This document shows, in pieces, positions 33,026-40,325 of a DNA stretch of 49,793 nucleotides. Under the pieces are notes generated by a model that worked only from the letters and a program-made list of their open reading frames with translations, had not been told where the DNA came from and did no database searches. Made by a program: the position numbers and the translations under genes. The first letter of the stretch is position 1, and each line of letters opens with the position of its first letter. The stretch is from positions 1-49,793 of the forward strand of contig CAKSTL010000013.1 in NCBI GenBank assembly GCA_934500875.1, written 5' to 3'. The DNA is from an uncultured Clostridia bacterium. GTDB lineage: Bacteria; Bacillota; Clostridia; UMGS1810.

Positions 33026-33427
33026 TTAACCCTTCTTTACTGACTCTAAAACACCGTTTACAAACCTCGGGGCATCATCGTCGCAATAAATCTTTGCAAG
33101 CTCAATTGCCTCGTTCATAGCAACCTGAACGGGAATATCATCGTTGAAATTCATTTCGTACACCGCAAGGCGAAGTATTGCCGCAGTGGTTTTCGGCAAA
33201 CGGTTAATGCTCCAGCCGACAAGCTTTGAATTGATTTTTTCGTCTATAACGTCAAAATTTTCAACAACTCCCGAAACGGTGGATTTTATATATTCCAAAT
33301 CATTTTCGCCAAGACCTTCTTTTTCGCCGCTGTCAAATGCGTCAAAAACAACGCTCAAATCGTTTTTGTAAAACGGCGCCTCAAAGATAAGCTTAAAGGC
33401 ATTATCTCTCGCAGTTTTTCTGCTCAT
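33026..33427 (-). CDS. nusB: Transcription antitermination factor NusB
   Basis: This 133-residue protein starts MSRKTARDNAFKLIFEA and contains INRLPKTTAAILRLAVYEM and ELAKIYCDDDAPRFVNGVLE, the conserved NusB helices. It acts with NusE/S10 in rRNA antitermination. ATG at 33427 has AGGAGG at good spacing; an eight-codon extension to 33451 covers that site. Upstream AT-rich DNA holds TATAAT boxes (for example 33467-33462 on the minus strand) but no clear -35, so its own promoter is only likely. Confidence 0.93.
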   Translation of the reverse strand: MSRKTARDNAFKLIFEAPFYKNDLSVVFDAFDSGEKEGLGENDLEYIKSTVSGVVENFDVIDEKINSKLVGWSINRLPKTTAAILRLAVYEMNFNDDIPVQVAMNEAIELAKIYCDDDAPRFVNGVLESVKKG

Positions 33428-33524
33428 TGTTTTTCCTCCTGCGTAAGTCAAAATTCACATAATTATACATAATAATTATTATACAACATTTTTTTCAAAA
33501 AATAAAGCATTATTTAATATTTTG

Positions 33525-33562
33525 TTAAAAAAAATAAACTCCGCATAAAAAATATGCGAAGT
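33525..33562 (-). terminator. Terminator between the spoIIIA/asp23 unit and nusB
   Basis: A 9-bp stem (33538-33546 with 33554-33562, one G-U on the minus strand) is followed on the minus strand by a T-rich tract (TTATTTTTTTT). It lies directly beside the left end of the MITE-like element and would stop transcripts arriving from asp23. Confidence 0.7.
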
Positions 33563-33563
33563 T

Positions 33564-33841
33564 AGCCGCTCCTCGATAAGAAAGCATTGGTTTTGAAGCT
33601 GTATTTTAAATTCATACTACGTCAAAAACCTGTCATAAGCGATAAGCATAATGGCAGGTTTTATTTCTTGTCTGAATTGTAAAATCCAATATTCAAAACT
33701 GCTTTGCACCTTAAAAACGAGATTTTTTGATGAATTTCAAGGCAAAAAAGCGAGTAATCCTGACGGATTGCGAGTTTTTTTAACGCAGAAAGGCGCAAAA
33801 AATATGTTTTTAAGGCAATGCTTACTTATCGAGGAGTGGCT
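33564..33841. mobile_element. MITE-like element with 26-bp terminal inverted repeats
   Basis: The 278-bp segment is bounded by inverted repeats 33564-33589 and 33816-33841 that match at 24 of 26 positions (agcc.ctcctcgataag.a form). Inside is a second hairpin, 33625-33636 with 33651-33662, that has T-runs on both strands and could terminate transcription. It contains no transposase and no convincing gene; a reading frame crossing its right part is not protein-like. It sits in the only gene-free stretch over 400 bases, between asp23 and nusB. The features fit a non-autonomous transposon-like repeat. No target duplication is obvious. Confidence 0.65.
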
Positions 33842-33854
33842 TTTGAAAGAAATT

Positions 33855-34283
33855 TTATTCCTCCGACGTTTCTTTAACCTCTTCGTCCGGACCGCCGCTT
33901 ACATTTTCCGTTTCGTCTTTTTCTTCTTTTGCCTCTATGCCCACAACGTGAATGTTAACCTTTTTAACGCTGAGTCCTGTCATAGATTCAACATTTTTCT
34001 TAACGCTCTCCTGAATTTCCCACGAAACGTTCGGAATGAGCGCACCGTATTCAACAATAACGCTGATGTCAACCGTAACCTCGTCGCCTTCGGTCTGCAC
34101 CTTAACGCCCTTGCTGCCCGGCGCTTTTTTAGAAAGCATCTGCTTTATTTCGCCCGCAAAGGATAAGCCCGTGCCGACAATTCCTTTAACCTCGTTTGCG
34201 GCAATGCATGCAATTGTGGCAATAACCTCGTCCGATATTTTAACATTTCCCGAATTTTCGTTAATTTCATACGTTTTGTCCAT
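33855..34283 (-). CDS. Asp23/Gls24 family envelope stress protein
   Basis: This 142-residue protein has the Asp23 domain: ISDEVIATIACIAANEVKGI, then GVKVQTEGDEVTVDISVIVE and the helix SWEIQESVKKNVESMTGL. An acidic, low-complexity tail (residues ~120-142) follows. It corresponds to Bacillus YqhY, which is linked to control of fatty-acid synthesis and lies at the same place, between spoIIIAH and nusB. A TATAAT box in a TTGTATAAT context upstream, about 60 bases before ATG 34283, suggests it can be read separately from spoIIIA. Confidence 0.9.
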   Translation of the reverse strand: MDKTYEINENSGNVKISDEVIATIACIAANEVKGIVGTGLSFAGEIKQMLSKKAPGSKGVKVQTEGDEVTVDISVIVEYGALIPNVSWEIQESVKKNVESMTGLSVKKVNIHVVGIEAKEEKDETENVSGGPDEEVKETSEE

Positions 34284-34363
34284 TTTAACCCCGTCCTTTC
34301 AATACATTAAAAACATAAGTTTTAATATTTTTCTCTTCTGTTTTTTATATTATACAACATTTT

Positions 34364-34936
34364 TTACGGAACTTCAACTATTTTTACATTATTTGTGCTT
34401 ACAAATTGTTCAACAGCGTCATTAATCTGTGCAGTCTGCGGAGCGGTAAGCGAATTTGCACGCACGGCAACATTCACCTGATTGTCACTGACCGACACCA
34501 AAACGTCGGAAAATCCCTTTGATTTAAGCACATTTTCAATATTTACCTCATTTTCTATGTTATCCGAAATTGTAAAAATTTTGTTTTCCGCCTCCGCCTT
34601 TGCCTCAGCGGATACGTTTACATCATCAATGGTGCTTTTTAAAAGCTCAATTCCCTCGCTTCGTGCAGTTTCTCTGTTTAAACGTGCCGAAACAAAATAA
34701 TCCGCAGCCTTTGCCTCGCCGCTTACAGGCTGTGCCTCGCCTGCGTTTTCCTGTTCGTTTTCAATATCCCTGACAGTTTCCACGTATTCTGACAAAGTGC
34801 TCCTATTGCCGCTTTTGTCGTAAACAAAATTAAGATATCCCGCAACGCCGACCAGAACGACCAATGCGCAAAGCGCAACAGCCTTCTTTTTACAAATAAG
34901 CAGTTTTGTAATTTTCTTTTTTTCAAAATTTTTCAT
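34364..34936 (-). CDS. spoIIIAH: Stage III sporulation protein AH
   Basis: This 190-residue protein has one N-terminal membrane helix (AVALCALVVLVGVAGYLNFV, residues ~18-38), a variable linker, and the YscJ/FliF-like ring-building domain ending VNVAVRANSLTAPQTAQIND. SpoIIIAH in the mother cell pairs with SpoIIQ from the forespore to form the channel across the intermembrane space. The DDVNVSAEAKAEAENKI block is typical. ATG at 34936 lies 22 bases after spoIIIAG. Confidence 0.9.
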   Translation of the reverse strand: MKNFEKKKITKLLICKKKAVALCALVVLVGVAGYLNFVYDKSGNRSTLSEYVETVRDIENEQENAGEAQPVSGEAKAADYFVSARLNRETARSEGIELLKSTIDDVNVSAEAKAEAENKIFTISDNIENEVNIENVLKSKGFSDVLVSVSDNQVNVAVRANSLTAPQTAQINDAVEQFVSTNNVKIVEVP

Positions 34937-34958
34937 AATTTAATTCTCCTTTTTTAAT

Positions 34959-35495
34959 TTACTTTTCTCTCGGCATAACCTCCACCTTGTGAAGTGGAAC
35001 GGATAAAGCGGCGCACACCGCCTTTTTTAAATTTGCCGAAACATTTTCGTCCGATGCACCGTCCGAAACAACCAAAACCCCCCTCACCTTAGGAAAAATT
35101 TCGGTTTTGACAAACGGCGAATCGCCCTTGCCGTCCTTTTGCATAACGGTGCTTCTCTCTCCTGTATTTTCGCTCTTTTCGCCTTTTAATTCCGACTTTG
35201 ACGTTTTGGTGTCCGAAACAGTCACCTTTTCGGGAGTGGATTCGTATGTAATCATCACCTCGGTTTTGCCCGCCCCCGAAATTTTTGCAAGCATTCCGGA
35301 AAGTCTTTCCTCCATTTCGGCAGAGGCGCCGCAAAAGCTTGTATCGGGCGGAGAAATGCTTTTTTCATCAGCTTTCTGCGTATTAAAAAACGTTTTTTTG
35401 CAAAACAGCATAAGCACTCCTGTAACTAATATTATCAAAAGCGTATTTTTATTCTTTTTAAACGAAAAATTCTTTAAAAAAGGCATAATTTCCAT
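34959..35495 (-). CDS. spoIIIAG: Stage III sporulation protein AG
   Basis: This 178-residue protein has an N-terminal membrane helix (TLLIILVTGVLMLFC) and the family motif LAKISGAGKTEVMITYEST followed by PKVRGVLVVSDGA and HKVEVMPREK at the C-terminus. SpoIIIAG forms a large ring in the mother-cell membrane as part of the feeding-tube channel. Gene position between AF and AH supports the call. Confidence 0.93.
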   Translation of the reverse strand: MEIMPFLKNFSFKKNKNTLLIILVTGVLMLFCKKTFFNTQKADEKSISPPDTSFCGASAEMEERLSGMLAKISGAGKTEVMITYESTPEKVTVSDTKTSKSELKGEKSENTGERSTVMQKDGKGDSPFVKTEIFPKVRGVLVVSDGASDENVSANLKKAVCAALSVPLHKVEVMPREK

Positions 35496-35511
35496 TTTAA
35501 TACCCCGTTTT

Positions 35512-35970
35512 TCATTTTTTTGTGCAGTTTAAATCATATTTTTTCAAAATGTATTCGCTGATTTCATCAAAGTCAGTATCACTGCACACGGCAGTCACAT
35601 TTTTTATGTTCCCATCGCTGTACTGAGCATTTATGACACAGTCCTTTCCAAGGTCTTTTTTTATATCATTTTCAATGGTTTTGCATAAATTTTTTTCAAA
35701 TTCCGATTTTATGAGCGTATCGGTGTTTTCCTCCGAAAAGGCGGTTTCAGGCACGCTTAAATCATAATCTGCATAAAGAGAATATTTTTCCAAAATGCTG
35801 TCAAAATCAGAAAAATTCAAAACAGGCTTTGCAAGTGTTGTTAAAATAACAAGTCCCAGCACGGTTTTTATATACTTTTTGAACGACTTCTCCGGCACAA
35901 TCGCCTCTATGACTGCACTTGCAATCATAACGCCGGCAATGCTTAAAACATAAGATTTTATGTATTCCAT
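35512..35970 (-). CDS. spoIIIAF: Stage III sporulation protein AF
   Basis: This 152-residue protein starts MEYIKSYVLSIAGVMIASAV with two N-terminal membrane helices (the second in YIKTVLGLVILTTLAKPVL). The FKKYIKTVLGLVIL motif and a small C-terminal alpha/beta domain (VTAVCSDTDFDEISEYILKK) fit SpoIIIAF, a channel-complex protein. It directly abuts spoIIIAE. Confidence 0.88.
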   Translation of the reverse strand: MEYIKSYVLSIAGVMIASAVIEAIVPEKSFKKYIKTVLGLVILTTLAKPVLNFSDFDSILEKYSLYADYDLSVPETAFSEENTDTLIKSEFEKNLCKTIENDIKKDLGKDCVINAQYSDGNIKNVTAVCSDTDFDEISEYILKKYDLNCTKK

Positions 35971-37110
35971 TTAACCGCCTCCTGCCGCAAACTCTGTAAG
36001 AAGCGCAATCGAAAGCGAAAACACAACCGTTACGCTCACAAGAAGCGAAAACAGCATTGAAATGCCGCTTGCCGCCTCGTTTACGGCATTTGAAATTCTT
36101 TTGTCGGCAATCGGCTCTATTACGGACGCCGCAAGCCTGTATATTAAAATAAGCGCCGCAAATTTTATGATCGGATATATGCAGATTATTGCAATCACCG
36201 CAATTCCCGCAACGCCGAGCGCATTTTTAACCACCGCCGCAGACGCAAAAACGGTGTCCACCGTGCTTGACAGAACGTTTCCCACAACGGGAACAAAATT
36301 CTGAGCGGCATATTTTGCGGCACGGACAGAAAATTTATCCACCCCTTTCGCACCCATCCCCGACAGTGTGAGAAGCGTTACAAACACCGTCATTATTACG
36401 GTGAGCGTGCGTGTTACAATCATTCTTGCAAGGTTTACAAATTTTGTTATATGTATTTTTCCCGACAGATTGTTTATTACCGACATTACAAAAATCATAA
36501 GCGACGCCGGAATTAAAAAATCTTTTACAGCAATGGAAATAAGCGACGTAAAATACAAAAGTATCGGCTTTACCGCCGTTGCCGAGACTACAGACCCCGT
36601 TGCAATCAGCATACTTATATAAGTGGGCGTTGCTGCCTGCAAAAATGCGCTTTGCTGCTCAACTGCGTCCTTTGCGCTCTTTACACAGGTGTAAAACGAC
36701 ACAGTAAGAATACCGATATACATTGTGTAAAACGCAAAAAATGCAATTTCCGACGTTGATTTTGAATTAAATGAGCTTTCAAGGTTTGTAATTATTCCGC
36801 CGACCACCGCAAGCGCAATCAGAACCGTCAGAAGGCGTGCGCTTTCTGCAACCGAGCCGAAAAAGAGGTGCACTCCTTTTTTTACTATGCTGTCGGGTTT
36901 AAAAACATTTTCGGCATTCGCAATCTTTTTTGCAAACTCGGAAAAATCAAAATCCTTATAAACAGCGTCTATATTTGAACTTTTATCCGCAGCGTCGGAA
37001 AAGGTATCCGACACGCCCGAGTCAAAAAGCGAATCCGCTACTTCGTCCGCAAAGCAAATTCCCGGTATAAGAAGTATTGACAAAAAAACAGTTATCATTA
37101 GTTTTTTCAC
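35971..37110 (-). CDS. spoIIIAE: Stage III sporulation protein AE
   Basis: This 379-residue protein has a signal sequence (VKKLMITVFLSILLIPGICF), an outside segment and about six membrane helices, with hallmarks AATPTYISMLIATGSVVSAT and VPVVGNVLSSTVDTVFASAA. It belongs to the SpoIIIA export complex. The start is GTG at 37110 with AGGAGG six bases upstream; a longer start at 37146 would overlap spoIIIAD and spoil the signal sequence. Confidence 0.93.
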   Translation of the reverse strand: MKKLMITVFLSILLIPGICFADEVADSLFDSGVSDTFSDAADKSSNIDAVYKDFDFSEFAKKIANAENVFKPDSIVKKGVHLFFGSVAESARLLTVLIALAVVGGIITNLESSFNSKSTSEIAFFAFYTMYIGILTVSFYTCVKSAKDAVEQQSAFLQAATPTYISMLIATGSVVSATAVKPILLYFTSLISIAVKDFLIPASLMIFVMSVINNLSGKIHITKFVNLARMIVTRTLTVIMTVFVTLLTLSGMGAKGVDKFSVRAAKYAAQNFVPVVGNVLSSTVDTVFASAAVVKNALGVAGIAVIAIICIYPIIKFAALILIYRLAASVIEPIADKRISNAVNEAASGISMLFSLLVSVTVVFSLSIALLTEFAAGGG

Positions 37111-37120
37111 AGTCTGCCTC

Positions 37121-37504
37121 CTATAAAAAGTTTGCAAGAAGGTCAAGAAGCGATGTTATAATCGGAAGCGCAAGGTAGACAATAATAATTTTTCCTCCCG
37201 CCTCAACCTTTGAAGCAACAGCACTCTCGCCTGCGTCCTTGCACACCGACGATACAAACTCGCAAATATACGCAACGCCTATCACCTTTAAAATTATAAC
37301 CGTCATTGCACTATCGGCGTTAAAATACGAAAAAATGCTCTTTACCGTTCCCACAGCCGACGAAAGATACGAAAAAACAACGCTGAAAATAAACACTCCG
37401 CAGATTATTGAAACGGCAATCGCAAATTCTTTTTTTACCGGCTTTAACACCGAAATTAAAAAAACTGCGGCAATTGCGGCAACACATATTTTTACAATTT
37501 CCAT
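37121..37504 (-). CDS. spoIIIAD: Stage III sporulation protein AD
   Basis: This 127-residue, four-helix membrane protein begins MEIVKICVAAIAAVFLISVL, and contains AMTVIILKVIGVAYICEFVS and KDAGESAVASKVEAGGKIII, which are conserved in SpoIIIAD. It is a membrane component of the mother-cell feeding complex. It lies six bases after spoIIIAC, to which it is related in sequence. Confidence 0.93.
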   Translation of the reverse strand: MEIVKICVAAIAAVFLISVLKPVKKEFAIAVSIICGVFIFSVVFSYLSSAVGTVKSIFSYFNADSAMTVIILKVIGVAYICEFVSSVCKDAGESAVASKVEAGGKIIIVYLALPIITSLLDLLANFL

Positions 37505-37509
37505 AGCGG

Positions 37510-37704
37510 TTACAGCCCGAACACTGATTTTACGGTATCAAACAGCATACTTATTTGCTTTATTATAATAAGCAGTACAAAGATAAGTCCCGCAAGAGTG
37601 GTCATCATTGCCTGCTCCTCCCTGCCCGAGCGGATAAGCACCTGATTTAATACCGACACAAGTATTCCTACAGCCGCAATCTGAAAAATTAAATCTATAC
37701 TCAT
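37510..37704 (-). CDS. spoIIIAC: Stage III sporulation protein AC
   Basis: This 64-residue protein has two membrane helices: DLIFQIAAVGILVSVLNQVL and MMTTLAGLIFVLLIIIKQIS, with IRSGREEQA between them. Size and sequence are typical of SpoIIIAC, a small subunit of the feeding channel. ATG at 37704 follows GGAGGTC. Confidence 0.94.
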   Translation of the reverse strand: MSIDLIFQIAAVGILVSVLNQVLIRSGREEQAMMTTLAGLIFVLLIIIKQISMLFDTVKSVFGL

Positions 37705-37722
37705 TTTGACCTCCGTTTTTTA

Positions 37723-38238
37723 TTAAAAAAACATTACAACAATCAATATTCCGGCATAAAAACCCAGACTTTTGAAAAGGTGCGAGTTTTTTTCTTTTTC
37801 CGAAACCGCATTGCAAAGCTGAAGATTAAGATTTTCGGCAGCGGTATTTATGACGGCGCTTTGTCCGTCGGTATCGCTCTTGCCAAAGCTTTGTCCCAAA
37901 AGGCGCAAAACATCTGCGTCGCCCTTTGTTATCGGCATAAGTTTTAACGCCTCCTCCGTTTTGCACAGCCAAATCTGCGAAACGGAGGTGTCGGCATTTT
38001 TTCTTATTTCGCCATAAACCGTTTTATAAAAAATTTTTAATTCGCCCTCCGTTTCGGACAGTTTTTTGATAATTCCCTCCACCGGTGTGCGCATAAACGT
38101 TATTTCGTTTTTTATAAAATCAAGGTCATATTTTAAACGTTTTAATATTTTTTCTCTTTTTTCAAAATCGGCGGCTTTTAAAAATCCGAGCAGCGTGCTT
38201 GAAATTAAAATCATAAACGAAGCAAAAAGTTTAAACAA
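37723..38238 (-). CDS. spoIIIAB: Stage III sporulation protein AB
   Basis: This 171-residue protein has an N-terminal membrane helix (LFASFMILISSTLLGFLKA) and helical body with RLKYDLDFIKNEITFMRTPV, plus a C-terminal helix (FKSLGFYAGILIVVMFF). TTG at 38238 is chosen because GGTGA lies six bases upstream and the N-terminus then aligns in length with SpoIIIAB of other species; GTG at 38247 would add three residues, and longer extensions reach far into spoIIIAA. It overlaps spoIIIAA by eight bases. Confidence 0.9.
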   Translation of the reverse strand: MFKLFASFMILISSTLLGFLKAADFEKREKILKRLKYDLDFIKNEITFMRTPVEGIIKKLSETEGELKIFYKTVYGEIRKNADTSVSQIWLCKTEEALKLMPITKGDADVLRLLGQSFGKSDTDGQSAVINTAAENLNLQLCNAVSEKEKNSHLFKSLGFYAGILIVVMFF

Positions 38239-39145
38239 ATTTATCACCGGCCTGTATGTATTTTTGGATTTTTCCGATATCCTTCTCCGATAAAAGCGCC
38301 GCACCGTCAAACAGCGAAAGAAGCTTTCCTGCGTCCGAAAATTTTTTGCCGTGCATTGTTGCAATTACGCAAACGCCCGACAAAACCGCCTTTTTGACGG
38401 CATAAAAATCTTTGTCGCTGCCGATTTCGTCCGTTATGATAACGTCGGGCGCCATTGAACGCACCATCATATATAAAGCCTCGCTCTTCGGGCATAAATC
38501 CATAACGCAAGTAAGCTTTCCCACGTTGTTTTTTGCCATTCCGAGGTGCATAGCGGCAATTTCGCCCCGCTCGTCCGCAACGGCAACACGTTTAAAAAAT
38601 GTATCGGACAAAATTCTTGCAAGGTCACGTATAAGAGTTGTTTTTCCGCTTTTTACTGGCCCTATCAAAAGCGTGCTTTTAAGGCTTTGACCCTCGGTAA
38701 CATATTTTGCCAAATCATTTGCACAGCCTTTGATTTCACGCTTTATTCTTATGTTTGCAAAAGAGATATCCTTTATATATGAAATCTTTCCATCGTTTAA
38801 AACAGCCCGTCCGCAAAGACCGACCCGATATCCGCCGCCGATTGTGATAAACCCTCTCTTTATTTCATCCAGCGCCGCATAAACCGAGCTTTTTGTCATA
38901 AGCTCAAGGGTTTTCTCAAAATCTTCGTCGTCCGCATATGCCAAATCGCCGCCCGATTTGCAAAGCTCGCCGTTTTTTTTAAGAAACACAACCGAATCAA
39001 AAAGCGACAGCGAAACAGGCATATTTCGTCCTATGCGTATTTCGCACACTCTTTCTGCGTCGGCTCTTGAAATTTTTGATATATTCTCCCTTATTTTCGG
39101 CGCTATAAACGGGAAAATATCGTTTTTTATGCTGTCGTATATCAA
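38231..39145 (-). CDS. spoIIIAA: Stage III sporulation protein AA (ATPase)
   Basis: This 304-residue ATPase resembles secretion-type (PulE/VirB11) enzymes. It has CEIRIGRNMPVSL in the N-terminal domain, GFITIGGGYRVGLCGRAV, Walker A LLIGPVKSGKTTLIRDLA near residue 160, RVAVADERGEIAAMH, and Walker B APDVIITDEIGSD. It powers the SpoIIIA complex. The start is TTG at 39145 behind GGAGGAG. I could not identify a convincing sigma-E promoter upstream, although the Bacillus operon uses one. Confidence 0.93.
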   Translation of the reverse strand: MIYDSIKNDIFPFIAPKIRENISKISRADAERVCEIRIGRNMPVSLSLFDSVVFLKKNGELCKSGGDLAYADDEDFEKTLELMTKSSVYAALDEIKRGFITIGGGYRVGLCGRAVLNDGKISYIKDISFANIRIKREIKGCANDLAKYVTEGQSLKSTLLIGPVKSGKTTLIRDLARILSDTFFKRVAVADERGEIAAMHLGMAKNNVGKLTCVMDLCPKSEALYMMVRSMAPDVIITDEIGSDKDFYAVKKAVLSGVCVIATMHGKKFSDAGKLLSLFDGAALLSEKDIGKIQKYIQAGDKFV

Positions 39146-39214
39146 AATTACTCCTCCGTAAGGCTTGTTTTAATATAGTTTATTCGTAAATTTTAACAAT
39201 TAGAACAAAAAAAC

Positions 39215-39243
39215 TTGACAACCGCCCGATTTTTATGTAGAAT
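39215..39243 (+). promoter_or_regulatory. Sigma-A promoter of sigH
   Basis: TTGACA at 39215-39220 and TAGAAT at 39238-39243 are 17 bases apart, 33 bases before the sigH start codon. It faces away from spoIIIAA. Confidence 0.85.
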
Positions 39244-39276
39244 TAAACCGTGTACTTGGAAAAGGGGGCGTTTTAT

Positions 39277-39906
39277 ATGTCTTATGACGCAGAATGCGGC
39301 AGCGCAAAGTTTGATTCGCTGACGGATGAAGAAATTGTCGCATATGCCCAAAACGGAAACGGCTCCGCCACCGAATACATAATCGGCAAGTATAAAAATC
39401 TTGTCAAATCAAGGGCGAGAACATATTTTCTTATCGGCGCTGATAAAGAAGATATTGTTCAGGAGGGTATGATAGGTCTTTTTAAAGCGATAAGAGATTT
39501 CAACAGCTTGAAAACCGCATCTTTTAAGGCGTTTGCAGAACTTTGCATTACACGGCAGATAATTACTGCCATAAAAACCGCAACAAGGCAAAAGCATATT
39601 CCGCTTAATTCGTATATTTCGCTCAACAAGCCCGTTTTTGATGATGACGCCGAGCAAACCCTGCTCGATACCATTTCGGAAAAAAAGGTTTTTGACCCTG
39701 AAGAAATTATAATTACAAAAGAACATTTTATGGATATGCAAGAGAAAATGTCAAAAAATTTAAGCAAGCTTGAATGGAATGTTCTTTCGCTCTACCTTGA
39801 CGGCAAAAGTTACGTTGAAATTGCAAAAAAGGTTAAAAAAAGCGAAAAGTCAATTGACAACGCTCTTCAGCGGATAAAGCGCAAGGTTGCAAAATTTATG
39901 CGTTAG
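39277..39906 (+). CDS. sigH: RNA polymerase sigma factor SigH (early sporulation)
   Basis: This 209-residue sigma factor has the SigH-type segments LTDEEIVAYAQNGNGSATEY, ADKEDIVQEGMIGLFKAIRD, FKAFAELCITRQIITAIKTA and region 4 SYVEIAKKVKKSEKSIDNAL. SigH is the transition-state/early sporulation factor. ATG at 39277 is preceded by AAGGGGG; an upstream GTG at 39250 is less likely. It lies divergent from the spoIIIA operon and upstream of a small zinc-ribbon gene. In Bacillus sigH sits near rpmG/secE; that order is absent here. Confidence 0.92.
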   Translation: MSYDAECGSAKFDSLTDEEIVAYAQNGNGSATEYIIGKYKNLVKSRARTYFLIGADKEDIVQEGMIGLFKAIRDFNSLKTASFKAFAELCITRQIITAIKTATRQKHIPLNSYISLNKPVFDDDAEQTLLDTISEKKVFDPEEIIITKEHFMDMQEKMSKNLSKLEWNVLSLYLDGKSYVEIAKKVKKSEKSIDNALQRIKRKVAKFMR

Positions 39907-40006
39907 ATGTACGGCGTTATGTGTTTTATTGCGTCAGGCGTTAAGGCAGACAAGCCATGTATGCCTGCGGAATTTAATATTATTTTTCTAAAGTGAGGTA
40001 AAGAAA

Positions 40007-40282
40007 ATGTACGAAGACAAAACACTGGTATGTAAAGATTGCGGAAATGATTTTATTTTCACAGCCGGCGAACAGGAATTTTACGCTGAAAAGGGTTTTG
40101 AAAACGAGCCTTTAAGATGTCCCGATTGCCGCAAAGCAAGAAAAGAAAGCTTTAAAAACAACAAAAAAATGTATACTGTAGTTTGTTCAAACTGCGGCGG
40201 CGAAGCGGTTGTTCCGTTCGAGCCCAAGGGTGACAGACCTGTTCTTTGCAGTAAATGCTTTGAAGAATCTAAAAATCAATAA
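40007..40282 (+). CDS. Zinc-ribbon domain protein, 91 residues
   Basis: This protein has three CxxC pairs in the first half (VCKDCGND, RCPDCRKAR) and two more (VCSNCGGE, LCSKCFEE) in the second. The opening CKDCGNDFIFTAGEQEFYAE with KGFENEPLRCPDCRKARK is the zf-trcl-type zinc-ribbon seen in many Firmicutes. The second pair looks like a CxxC-x2-type module. The function is unknown; a nucleic-acid or partner-binding role is likely. Start ATG at 40007 follows GTGAGG. It lies 100 bases after sigH; the gap has a weak CAGGC/GCCTG repeat only. Confidence 0.85.
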   Translation: MYEDKTLVCKDCGNDFIFTAGEQEFYAEKGFENEPLRCPDCRKARKESFKNNKKMYTVVCSNCGGEAVVPFEPKGDRPVLCSKCFEESKNQ

Positions 40283-40296
40283 TCTTTAATTTATCA

Positions 40297-40325
40297 AAAA
40301 ATGCCCGTTATATACGGGCATTTTT
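40297..40325. terminator. Bidirectional terminator between zinc-ribbon and spoVB-like genes
   Basis: A 12-bp perfect stem AAAAATGCCCGT/ACGGGCATTTTT (40297-40308 with 40314-40325) has A and T flanks. The minus-strand flippase stop codon (40310-40308) lies inside the hairpin. Confidence 0.9.

Noticed and set aside
33651..34166. 171-codon plus-strand frame across the MITE and asp23
   Set aside because: It runs through inverted repeats and over asp23 in antisense, and it has no ribosome site; not a gene.
39277..39906. Housekeeping sigma factor
   Set aside because: It is too short for SigA and its region 2 and 4 motifs match SigH.
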